DNA from: an uncultured Calothrix sp.
GTDB lineage: Bacteria; Cyanobacteriota; Cyanobacteriia; Cyanobacteriales; Nostocaceae
Length of the DNA: 64,000 nucleotides
Assembly: GCA_937973965.1 (NCBI GenBank)
Contig: CALJJQ010000047.1
Coordinates: forward strand, 1-64,000
Direction of reading: 5' to 3'
The notes under the pieces were generated by a model. The model saw nothing but the letters and a program-made list of their open reading frames with translations, did no database searches and had not been told where the DNA came from. Made by a program: the position numbers and the translations under genes. This document shows, piece after piece, positions 17,602 to 25,640 of the stretch; the stretch's first letter is position 1; the number at the start of each line of letters is the position of its first letter.

Positions 17602-19407
17602 TCATTTGACTGCGGCTTGAATCCAGTTATGCAAGGTACTCACAACCTCATCAAGAGGAATTTCCTGCGCTTGTTTTGTCGCCCTTTGTACCACCTCAAC
17701 TTTACCATCCTTTAAAGCTTTTCCGGTGACAATTCTGTAGGGAATACCGATTAAATCAGCATCTTTAAACTTAACTCCAGCCCGTTCATTCCTATCATCT
17801 AATAAAGTTTCAATCCCTGCTTTGTTGAGTTCTGTATACAACTTTTCCCCAACTTCCATCTGCTCGGTATCATTAATATTGGGAACGGTGACAATCGCAT
17901 GGTAAGGCGCGATCGCGACAGGCCAAATAATCCCATCCTTGTCGTAGGATTGTTCCACTGCGGCTTGGGCTAACCTGGATACACCCACACCATAACAACC
18001 CATTACCAAAGGTTTTTCCTCTCCCTGCTCGTTTGTATAGGTAGCATTCATCGCCTGGGAATACTTCGTACCCAGTTGGAAAATATGGCCAGCTTCAATA
18101 CCACGGGCACTTTGGAGGATTTGACTAGGGTCATGGACAGCGCGATCGCCCGGTCTGGCTTTGCGAATATCTACGATAGTCTCTGGTAATTTAATTTGCT
18201 CATTCCAGTTAGCTCCCACCACGTGATAACCAGAAATATCCGCACCGGTGACAAAGTTTTTCAACCCCACAGCAGTTTGATCCACCAGACGCAAAAACTT
18301 GCTGGCGATGTCTTTGGCTGGTTTAATATAATCATCACTGATATCCGGAGCAATATAACCTAATGGTAAAGGTTTAGTCGTCCATTTCTCCTGGGAATCA
18401 GCATCAGGAACACTCAAACTCAAAATGGTTTTTGCTTGATAATTAGCGGCTAATTTAGTTAACTCATTGGTTAACTTAACCTCGTTGACCTCCTGGTCTC
18501 CCCGGATACTCACCAACACCAAAACCGTCATCCCGTTATCGTAAACAGCTTGATACAAAACATTCTTCACGATATTGGTAGGCGAGCATTGCAAAAAATT
18601 ACACACCTTCTCAATCGTTTCCGTCCCCGGAGTCTCCCGTTTTTCATAGCTAGTAAAGGGAGAAGCTTCCCCATCCCCAGCTAAAGAAACAGCCTTCTCC
18701 ACATTCGCGGCATACTTACCATCCTCCGTATACAAAACCTCATCTTCCCCCGCTTCCGCCAACACCATAAATTCCGTTGAACCCGACCCCCCAATTGCTC
18801 CCGAATCGGCTTCCACTGCCCGGAATTTTAACCCACAACGCCGCAACATATTACTATAGGCGACGTACATATCATCGTAGGTTTTCTGCAAACTGTCGCT
18901 GTCGGTATGGAAAGAATAACCATCCTTCATAATAAATTCCCGTCCCCGCATCAACCCAAACCGGGGACGAATCTCATCCCGAAACTTAGTCTGCAATTGG
19001 TATAAATGCAAAGGTAGCTGACGGTAGGAACGAATCATATCCCGCGCAATATAGGTAATTACCTCCTCATGGGTCGGTCCCAAAGCTACCTGCTGGTCAC
19101 GTCGGTCAGTCAAGGCAAACATAATCCCCTCAGCCTTCGTATAGGTATCCCAACGACCCGACTCCCTCCACAAATCGGCAGGTTGCAGTTGGGGGAGTAA
19201 ACATTCCTGCGCACCCGTAGCATTCATCTCTTCCCGGACAATTTGGGAAACCTTTTGCAACACCCGCCACATTAAGGGTAAATACGCATAAATACCTGCA
19301 CCGATGCGACGAATATAACCCGCTCGTAGGAGCAATTTATGGCTGGGAATCTCCGCATCAGCCGGGTCATCTCGGAGCGTGACAAATAACATTTGTGACA
19401 GTCGCAT
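17602..19407 (-). CDS. proS: Prolyl-tRNA synthetase
   Basis: A 601-residue class II synthetase that charges tRNA-Pro in the cytoplasm. It is the bacterial (long) type: catalytic core with the N-terminal [20 protein letters not shown] block, motif 2 region [20 protein letters not shown] (about residues 137-156), an inserted editing (INS) domain in the middle (about 230-395) that hydrolyses mischarged Ala-tRNA-Pro, motif 3 in [18 protein letters not shown], and a C-terminal anticodon-binding domain (about 500-595). Length is usual for the type. The gene stands alone; glyQ is the only other synthetase gene in the window. Confidence 0.97.
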   Translation of the reverse strand: MRLSQMLFVTLRDDPADAEIPSHKLLLRAGYIRRIGAGIYAYLPLMWRVLQKVSQIVREEMNATGAQECLLPQLQPADLWRESGRWDTYTKAEGIMFALTDRRDQQVALGPTHEEVITYIARDMIRSYRQLPLHLYQLQTKFRDEIRPRFGLMRGREFIMKDGYSFHTDSDSLQKTYDDMYVAYSNMLRRCGLKFRAVEADSGAIGGSGSTEFMVLAEAGEDEVLYTEDGKYAANVEKAVSLAGDGEASPFTSYEKRETPGTETIEKVCNFLQCSPTNIVKNVLYQAVYDNGMTVLVLVSIRGDQEVNEVKLTNELTKLAANYQAKTILSLSVPDADSQEKWTTKPLPLGYIAPDISDDYIKPAKDIASKFLRLVDQTAVGLKNFVTGADISGYHVVGANWNEQIKLPETIVDIRKARPGDRAVHDPSQILQSARGIEAGHIFQLGTKYSQAMNATYTNEQGEEKPLVMGCYGVGVSRLAQAAVEQSYDKDGIIWPVAIAPYHAIVTVPNINDTEQMEVGEKLYTELNKAGIETLLDDRNERAGVKFKDADLIGIPYRIVTGKALKDGKVEVVQRATKQAQEIPLDEVVSTLHNWIQAAVK

Positions 19408-19629
19408 CGTTTCTTTCCTGTTTGACTTACTTATAGAATTCGCTTTGATTGCTGAGAATCTGGAATTAGTATCGCCTTAAATATATAGCGTTTCCAATCA
19501 TTTTTCCAATCAATTTTACCCTCATCTGAAGAGACTAGACGGTATCCTACCTCCCAACCAGTAGAAGATGTGTCAATACAGTTCGGATCAGTAAATTCAT
19601 AAACCCCAAATAATTGTAGAGACGCGTTA

Positions 19630-20200
19630 GAGGTTGTTTGAAAAGTCGGGTAGTTTGTCAAAAAGCTCTCTCAGTATAGGCTGTGAATAGTTAGTAAACA
19701 GAACCGAGAAAGTGGTATGAGTAAAGCTTATCCTAGCAACCGAACAGAAACACAATACGAATTAATAAAAGACTTGATTCCACCACCAAAACCAGGTGGA
19801 CGTAATCGTGAAGTCGATATGTGGCAAGTAAGTGCTAAACGCAATTTTCGCTCCTCTTGGTAGAAGAAGTGAGATGGCGATCGCTACCAGGAGATTTTCC
19901 ACCCTAGCAAACAGTGTAGACATACTTTCGTAATTGGCGGATTGATGGGACTTGGCTTATGATTGATGACAAACTCCGAGATTGGACTCGGATTGAGATG
20001 GAACGCCACCCAAGCCCCTCAGAAGCGATAATTAATAGTCAAAGGGTAAAAAGTGCAGCAATGGTAAGTATATCAGTTGGTTTTGACGGAGGAAAGCGTA
20101 TAAAAGGGCGAAAACGATTCGTAACAGTCGATACTTTGGGATTAGTGCTACGAGTTTTGGTAACAGCAGCCAATACAGACGAGCGTTCTGGAGGAAAACA
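19630..20200 (+). pseudogene. Decayed IS5-family insertion sequence (transposase pseudogene)
   Basis: An inverted-end sequence GAGGTTGTTTGAAAAGTC at 19630, preceded by TTA, is followed by an ATG at 19717 reading MSKAYPSNRTETQYELIKDL and IPPPKPGGRNREVDMWQ, the N terminus of an IS5-type (IS1031-like) transposase. The frame then breaks several times and the protein is internally deleted: pieces resembling the expected sequence reappear as WRIDGTW-like text near 19935, LRDWTRIEMERHPSPSEAI (from 19970) and SISVGFDGGKRIKGRKRFVT followed by VDTLGLVLRVLVTAANTDER (20068-20180). The right end and catalytic C terminus are missing; sequence after about 20200 belongs to another repeat (also at 63600). The element cannot be active. 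Confidence 0.85.
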
Positions 20201-20542
20201 TTTTCAATTCATATTTGTATTTAACAACGTCGTTTTTTAGCTCCTGTATCTGAATCATCTTAATTTCGATTAGTATTTGTTCTAGGATGAAGACAAGGCC
20301 AATCCCGACTTCGTGCTGAGTTATTAAGTGTGCAAACCCATAAATAAAATGCTGTATTTTTCGGAAATCAGCTAGAGACAGCTTGTAGTTATATATGGTT
20401 ATGGTATTTTTGCTAGCAGGTAATATGCAGTTTCTCTAAAGAGAAGCCAGTTCAAACCTGTCTACCGATAAAATTACTAATAAGCATATTTATGATTCTG
20501 ATGTACACGGATTCACAAATGTAGTCAAGATAACGAAAAATA
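20201..20542. other. Gene-free stretch
   Basis: Bases 20196-20222 (TTTTCAATTCATATTTGTAT and following) recur at 63601-63620. The rest holds no gene I can support. A T-arm-like sequence near 20446-20462 recalls a tRNA but has no matching acceptor or anticodon arm. Confidence 0.4.
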
Positions 20543-20641
20543 TAGGTCTTACGCAATCACTACCCAGTTACCTCATTGCATAGACGTGCAGCAAATCGAC
20601 CCTAGGGTCGTCAGGAAGCAGTCAAAAGTGCGTAAGTCCGA
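20543..20641. mobile_element. MITE-like element, AGGACTTACGCA family, short copy
   Basis: A 99-bp unit with inverted ends (AGGTCTTACGCAATCAC on the left; GGACTTACGCAC read from the right) between direct 5-base repeats AAATA (20538-20542 and 20642-20646). It shares TTACGCAATCACTACCCA and TAGACGTGCAG with the longer element at 46863-47083, so it looks like an internally deleted relative. Confidence 0.75.
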
Positions 20642-20853
20642 AAATAAATCAGGAGAAAGGGGAGATAACCTGTCAATTCATGTGTACTCACCGAAAAGCC
20701 AGGAATGGGCAAAGTTGTGTACGGAGTATCCTGTATTCTGTCTCCTGATTCATTGGGTGCTGGTATTTCATTTCCGAACAGTAGGTTGATTTCGCATTAA
20801 CCTTCACAGTCTAGATCAAAACTTACGTAATATCAGCCAGTCAGAGGAAACAA

Positions 20854-21879
20854 GTGGTTAAAAACAAAGATTTGACAACAGCAAACCTGGAAGTGCCTAG
20901 TCAGAATTTACACCGGAAAAATCGCTGGAAACTATGGACTGCAATTAGTGGACTGGCAATCATCTCCGCAACACTTGGCGGATTGGGGGCAATTTATATG
21001 GGTACAACCCCCTTCCATAAAACCAATTTAACCCCAGAACAGGCCAAATTTTTCCAAAGCGATCGCATTGCTGGTAATATTTTCCAGCTCAACAGTCCGG
21101 TGAATATTTTAGTCATGGGTATGAGTGTACTACCAGAAAATGCCCGTGAACGAGGATATTTCCATCAACTTAATTCCTTTGATGGATTGGCTGATGTGAT
21201 GTTGTTAATTCGGTTTGACCCGACCACCGACAAAATTACCATGATTTCCATCCCTAGGGATACACGGGTGGAAATAGACGGACGTGGAATCCAAAAAATT
21301 AACGCATCCAATGTTTACGGGGGTGCTTTTTTAGCTGCGACCACCACCAGTCAACTTCTGGGAGGTACACCAATTCATGGTTATATCCGCATCAACGTTC
21401 TCGGAGTTGGTAAACTGATTGATACTTTAGGAGGTGTGACAGTTGATGTCCCCTACGACATGAAATATCAAGACCATTCCCAACACCTTTACATAGACTT
21501 AAAAGCTGGTAGACAACATCTTGATGGCGATAAAGCGCTGCAAATGTTACGTTTTCGCCATGATGGCAAAGGGGATATTGGCAGAATCCAGCGTCAGCAA
21601 ATTTTAATGCAAGCCTTAGCAGAACAGGTTCTCAATCCCATCACCTTAGCCAAATCACCCAAAATTCTCAGCGTCATCCAAGAAAACATCGATAGTAACC
21701 TCAGCGTTGAACAACTATTAACCCTAGTTAACTTTGCCGTTCAAAGCGATCGCTCCCAAATGAAAATGTTGACCTTACCAGGTAGAGCTAGTTATCCTCG
21801 CGAGTTTAATACTAGCTATTGGCTACCCAACCAATTGGAAATCGACCAGTTAGTTAGGGAAAATAATTTGCGGGATTGA
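20854..21879 (+). CDS. LytR-CpsA-Psr (LCP) family protein
   Basis: A 341-residue membrane-anchored LCP-family enzyme. Such enzymes transfer glycopolymers from lipid carriers to the cell wall or other acceptors outside the cytoplasmic membrane. A basic N terminus is followed by one membrane segment (about residues 29-48), then the extracytoplasmic LCP domain with DVMLLIRFDPTTDKITMISI and PRDTRVEI (about residues 111-138), and the conserved arginine-rich RFRHDGKGDIGRIQRQQ (about 233-249), which binds the pyrophosphate lipid. The start is GTG at 20854 with AGAGGA five bases upstream. In cyanobacteria the acceptor polymer is not established. It is flanked on both sides by mobile-repeat DNA. Confidence 0.9.
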   Translation: MVKNKDLTTANLEVPSQNLHRKNRWKLWTAISGLAIISATLGGLGAIYMGTTPFHKTNLTPEQAKFFQSDRIAGNIFQLNSPVNILVMGMSVLPENARERGYFHQLNSFDGLADVMLLIRFDPTTDKITMISIPRDTRVEIDGRGIQKINASNVYGGAFLAATTTSQLLGGTPIHGYIRINVLGVGKLIDTLGGVTVDVPYDMKYQDHSQHLYIDLKAGRQHLDGDKALQMLRFRHDGKGDIGRIQRQQILMQALAEQVLNPITLAKSPKILSVIQENIDSNLSVEQLLTLVNFAVQSDRSQMKMLTLPGRASYPREFNTSYWLPNQLEIDQLVRENNLRD

Positions 21880-21892
21880 TACTAATTCGTAA

Positions 21893-21984
21893 TAGCCTGC
21901 AGCAACGCTTCGCGTACGTAATAGCCTACGGCAAGCCGCTTCGCGTCTACGTAATACCCGCTACGCGGGAAGCAAGCTACGTAA
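21893..21984 (+). repeat. Hairpin-module array, order B-C-A
   Basis: Three modules, each beginning TA and ending TACGTAA: B (21893-21921, GCCTGCAGCAACGCTTCGCG core), C (21922-21954, GCCTACGGCAAGCCGCTTCG core) and A (21955-21984, CCCGCTACGCGGG hairpin then AAGCAAGC). The same modules occur in other orders at 37974-38069 and 62136-62194. The array begins 13 bases after the LCP stop codon. Confidence 0.8.
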
Positions 21985-21986
21985 TC

Positions 21987-22119
21987 ACGTAAGTTGCTAG
22001 TTAGTGCCTCTAAATGTGTCACGATAATGCATAATATCTGCTTTTCTGTATTTTTAGACACGAAAATTTGAGATTTTGTACCTGAAAATCGACTTTCTTT
22101 TATAACTACCAACTTGGGT
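21987..22119. mobile_element. MITE-like element, family 3, copy 1 (133 bp)
   Basis: Left end ACGTAAGTTGCTAGTTAG; right end, read on the other strand, ACCCAAGTTGGTAGTTAT. It matches 24943-25075 over its full 133-base length and in the same orientation. It abuts the hairpin-module array. Flanking 5-mers (TAATC, TAGTA) are not identical here. Confidence 0.75.
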
Positions 22120-22137
22120 TAGTAACTATTTCATTTA

Positions 22138-22308
22138 GAGGTTGTTTATCAAGTATTAATTATCACTATTTTGACTATCGTCCTGACTCTGGACATGGGG
22201 TTGTAAAGCTGATTTTTCCTTCGAGAGTACAGACGCGATATGTCGCGTCTCTTCCTGCTCCCAAACAACGATAATTCAAGTATTAAAATCGACTTTTAAT
22301 ACATCCTC
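22138..22308. mobile_element. IS5-derived MITE (GAGG...CCTC), with TTA target duplication
   Basis: A 171-bp unit starting GAGGTTGTTTATCAAG and ending ACATCCTC, flanked by TTA on both sides (22135-22137, 22309-22311). The left end matches that of the IS5 remnant at 19630. Its left half is the reverse complement of the right half of 61373-61537. It carries a GACGCG palindrome (22231-22250) in the middle. Confidence 0.8.
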
Positions 22309-22311
22309 TTA

Positions 22312-22873
22312 GTATACTCCCCTCCGTTTTTATTCCTGGAGGAGATTTTACTGATGGAAGCGATCGCATTCTCAAGTAACCCGCAACTTGGGTTAATTGT
22401 ATCGAGGTCAGCAGAAAAAGCAGAGTCCGAAGGCGGTATGAAAATTCTGTGAAATTATATTACTTGGTTTCCATCACCAATTTTGTCCCCATCTGGGAAA
22501 AAACCCATCACCCCAAATCCCCAGAGTTTGATAAATTAAATACAGTATATCCAATAGGTAGTGACAAAAACCACACCTGGGATTTATAACAAAATATCTA
22601 CAATCATTCATCGCCAACAGACAGTACCATTGTCAAATAGGTTCTCCCCAGGAAAATCAACCCTGATTCCAGGGGAATCCTAGAAAACAAACACATAAAT
22701 AACGGGTGAGGAAAGGTAGGTAGTTGCGCTCATAGCGCCTTTCTAGTAAAGCTTTTTCGGAGCTAAAGCCACTACTACAAACCCCTCAGAACTTATGTGG
22801 TTAAATACTAGTATTCTTGGAGGGAAAAGGCTGGGTGACGACATGAACTACTCACTAGTACTGAAATTGGCTG
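22312..22873. other. Spacer upstream of the coiled-coil gene
   Basis: Apart from the short candidate reading frame at 22354-22452, I see no gene. AT-rich sequence precedes the coiled-coil protein and may hold its promoter. Confidence 0.4.
22354..22452 (+). CDS. Possible 32-residue small protein
   Basis: A short frame from ATG, starting MEAIAFSSNPQLGLIVS, has a very good ribosome-binding site (GGAGGAG at 22338-22344, 9 bases upstream) and a HIP1 site in its codons 2-5. No family is recognised and chance cannot be excluded. It could also be a leader peptide or the remains of a longer gene. Confidence 0.25.
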   Translation: MEAIAFSSNPQLGLIVSRSAEKAESEGGMKIL

Positions 22874-24778
22874 ATGGAATCGGTTAAGACACTTGAGGTC
22901 AGCAGCTACCAAAATTCCGTATCTAATATCATTGAAACAAAGAGTACATCGATTTTGCCATCAGCAAATGGTGAAATCTGCTTGAAACAAACCTTTAACA
23001 GAATTAGCTATTATTTCTCAGAGCTTGTGGGTGATAAAGTCATGAATCCAGCAGACAATCCAGAAAATTGGGTATCGCTTCCATCGTCCAATCCAGAGGA
23101 AACGATAGTATCTGATAATACTATTGATTGCCCATTTTACTCGGTTGTACCCACATCCAACAGTGAGAGGGGGGACAGTGAAGAGGGGGAAGCGCCAAGT
23201 CAACAAATTTACCAATTACCCCCTGGGGAGTCGTCACCGGAGGTAGTAGAAACAAAAACTGAGTTTGTGGATGAGCAAGTAGAGCAAAAAATTGATATTG
23301 AAGCCATACTCGACTCCGAATTAGATAAAGTCGTAACTTGGGAACTAGGGATGGAAGAAACCGCAACCGAGGAGCAAAATCCGATAGCAGACAGTTATTC
23401 TATTCCCATACCTGAATCCCATCAAGAATATAATCCGGAAGTAAATATCGAAGACCCTGAACAGGTAGAAATTGGCACAGAATTTGCCCAGCTATTAGAA
23501 TTAAACCAGGAACTGCGGACAGCCAACGATGAACTTTATACCCACGTTGAAGCCTTAAAAGAAGCCCTCAAAGATTCCGAAGCAGCGCTGCAACGACATA
23601 AAAAACGGGCAGATGTCACAGAATCATTATTAGCACAACAAAATCAAGAATTAGCTGCTGCTCAATCACAAATTGCATCCCTATTTCAACAATTGGAAAC
23701 TACCCAACAAAACCTGCAACATCAAGAAGCCTTATTAGAAACCTACCGCGCTCATTTAGAAACGAACCAACAAAAACTGGCCCAACTAGAAAGGGAATGT
23801 GCTAGTTTACACGCAAATTTCCAAGAAAAATCTCAACAATTAGCCCATTCGGAAGCTACCTGTCGGGAACTGCGAACCCGTTTGATGCGACAGCAGCGAC
23901 AAACTCTGCAATTTAAAGCAGCCTTAGAAAAATGTCTGGAAGCACCGCTCCCCGATAACGGGGTGTCTAACCATGAAAATATTCATTCCTTACTGAATCG
24001 CACCCAACCGATTCAACCTTGGTCAGGAGAAACAGAGGAAGGGGATAATAGCATTTATCCTTCTATTCCCAAGCCATCTGCTGCTGTTCCACCTTGGCAA
24101 CCACCAACCACCAGTAAAAACACGCAAAGGCAATCAGAGGAAGACCAAACATCCCTAGGTGATTCAGCTGCTAATATTACCTCATCTACAGATGAAACTG
24201 CAAGGGAAGAAAACCCTTGGGAGGATACCTGTGACTCCCCAGCAACAGACCCATCCATCTTGAGCGAATCTCTCACCAGCTTAGAAGCACAGATTGATAG
24301 CGTGATTCAAGTGTTTTTTACGGCTCAAACAGCCAACTTCTCCAACTCAGCAACCGAACAACCACAAAATTCGTTCCCAGAACCGGAAACCTTAACCAAC
24401 CATCTCGAATTCGATACCCCATCACCTTGGGATACTCCAGTAAATTCCCCTAGTACACCCAACGATATTAATACAATCACCATTGATACTAATGGTAATA
24501 TCACTGATGGAATAGATCAGAACCATCAACAACCTGTTTCCCATCCTGTAACAAACAAAGCAGATACTGATAATACCCATGTCACCCCGACAGAGGATAT
24601 CTGGGGAGATATATCTAATTTAACTCCTGAGCAGATTTCTATCCTGCAATCTCCAGCGATTACTGATATTGATGATCGCAATTCACCCTCACCCCTAGTA
24701 TATCCCCGTCGTCCTCCCAAAGGACGTAAATCGCTATCTTCCGTGGAATTACCGAATTTTCGCCCCCATCAAAAATAA
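22874..24778 (+). CDS. Hypothetical coiled-coil protein
   Basis: A 634-residue hydrophilic protein of unknown function. Residues about 60-195 are acidic and low in complexity; about 200-360 form a long, uninterrupted coiled coil rich in Q, E, L and A (for example LAQQNQELAAAQSQIASLFQ); about 375-600 are disordered and rich in S, T, P and N; the last 20 residues are basic and proline-containing (PRRPPKGRKSLSSVELPNF). There is no signal peptide or membrane segment. The layout suggests a cytoplasmic scaffold or filament-forming protein, which is inference. The gene is bracketed by two directly repeated 133-bp elements (21987 and 24943). Confidence 0.65.
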   Translation: MESVKTLEVSSYQNSVSNIIETKSTSILPSANGEICLKQTFNRISYYFSELVGDKVMNPADNPENWVSLPSSNPEETIVSDNTIDCPFYSVVPTSNSERGDSEEGEAPSQQIYQLPPGESSPEVVETKTEFVDEQVEQKIDIEAILDSELDKVVTWELGMEETATEEQNPIADSYSIPIPESHQEYNPEVNIEDPEQVEIGTEFAQLLELNQELRTANDELYTHVEALKEALKDSEAALQRHKKRADVTESLLAQQNQELAAAQSQIASLFQQLETTQQNLQHQEALLETYRAHLETNQQKLAQLERECASLHANFQEKSQQLAHSEATCRELRTRLMRQQRQTLQFKAALEKCLEAPLPDNGVSNHENIHSLLNRTQPIQPWSGETEEGDNSIYPSIPKPSAAVPPWQPPTTSKNTQRQSEEDQTSLGDSAANITSSTDETAREENPWEDTCDSPATDPSILSESLTSLEAQIDSVIQVFFTAQTANFSNSATEQPQNSFPEPETLTNHLEFDTPSPWDTPVNSPSTPNDINTITIDTNGNITDGIDQNHQQPVSHPVTNKADTDNTHVTPTEDIWGDISNLTPEQISILQSPAITDIDDRNSPSPLVYPRRPPKGRKSLSSVELPNFRPHQK

Positions 24779-24892
24779 GATAGACAGGGCTTAAAAATTG
24801 GTTTGTTGACAGTTGACGGGTGATAGTGGAAACGTAGGATTGCCACGTCTCCTTGAGAGTTTGCTGTTATGGATAAATTGATAGGTTGGGTG

Positions 24893-25218
24893 GAACGAAG
24901 TGGAACCCAACAAAATTGACATGACAGGTCAAACAAGTAATAACGTAAGTTGCTAGTTAGTGCTTCTAAATGTATCATTATGATACATAATATCTGTTTT
25001 CATGTATTTTTAGACACAAAAATTTTAGATTTTTTACTTAAAAATCGACATTCTTTTATAACTAGTAACTTGGGTTAATATAAAACCTCAACAACAATAA
25101 ATCGGAAATTAATCAAAATATTCTAATTGCTTGTTTTCTAGGAAATTTATTGTTGGGTTACGGTGTAGAAGATGAATAATATCGCTGCAAATCTATTTAT
25201 GCACCTCCACCCAACCTA
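24893..25218. repeat. Family 6 repeat interrupted by a family 3 element
   Basis: The outer parts (AGGTTGGGTGGAACGAAGTG on the left; a TTATTGTTGGGTTACGGTG stretch and CACCCAACCTA on the right) match the uninterrupted repeat at 28858-29074. The 133-bp family 3 element sits between them after CAAG. Confidence 0.75.
24943..25075. mobile_element. MITE-like element, family 3, copy 2, nested, with TAATA duplication
   Basis: The same 133-base length and sequence type as 21987-22119. It is flanked by TAATA on both sides (24938-24942 and 25076-25080) and lies within another repeat, so it inserted later than its host. Confidence 0.82.
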
Positions 25219-25640
25219 GGGGAAATTGCTTGTACCTAAGAGGAAATATGTTACGGCATTCCGAGCAAGATTTGTGAAATTTTACCTGTGGGGTTGTTAA
25301 TGGTTGACAGTTAACGATACGCTATTTTTCACTACTTAAATAAATAGGATTGCTGTATATTCGTTTTTCAAATTTGTATTATTTCCTATTCCCTGTTCCC
25401 TATTCTCTACTTTTTTGGTTAGCAAGGCAGATAGAAAATTTTTTACTAACGGTAATTTACATCAACAATCGGGAAAAATATATTAGTTAATTGTGACTTA
25501 ATAATGTGAATAATCTCTCGAACAAAATTAAAAAAAATCATGAAAAAAATACATGAATAGTACTAGATATCCGCTAATCTAAAGATAGATTCAGTATCAA
25601 AAAATATGGAGAATATTGGCTTTTGCTTAGGAGAAATACA
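25219..25640. other. Spacer upstream of TPR gene
   Basis: No gene seen. It contains GGTTGACAGTTAACG heptamer-type repeats (about 25300-25315), CCTATTCCCTGTTCCCTATTC repeats (near 25384), and an AT-rich stretch likely to hold the promoter of the TPR protein. Confidence 0.4.

Noticed and set aside
19431-19661. Minus-strand frame of 76 codons upstream of proS.
   Set aside because: It runs across the IS5 remnant's end and has no ribosome-binding site or recognisable protein features.
20380-20475. A tRNA-like stretch ending in a plausible T arm (GCCAG-TTCAAAC-CTGTC).
   Set aside because: No complementary 5' acceptor strand and no convincing anticodon arm; one mismatch in the T stem. Could be a decayed tRNA, but not supportable.
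21893-21984. Possible CRISPR array because of about 30-bp spaced repeats.
   Set aside because: The units are themselves different hairpins with only a 7-base common joint; there are no identical repeats with unique spacers and no cas genes.
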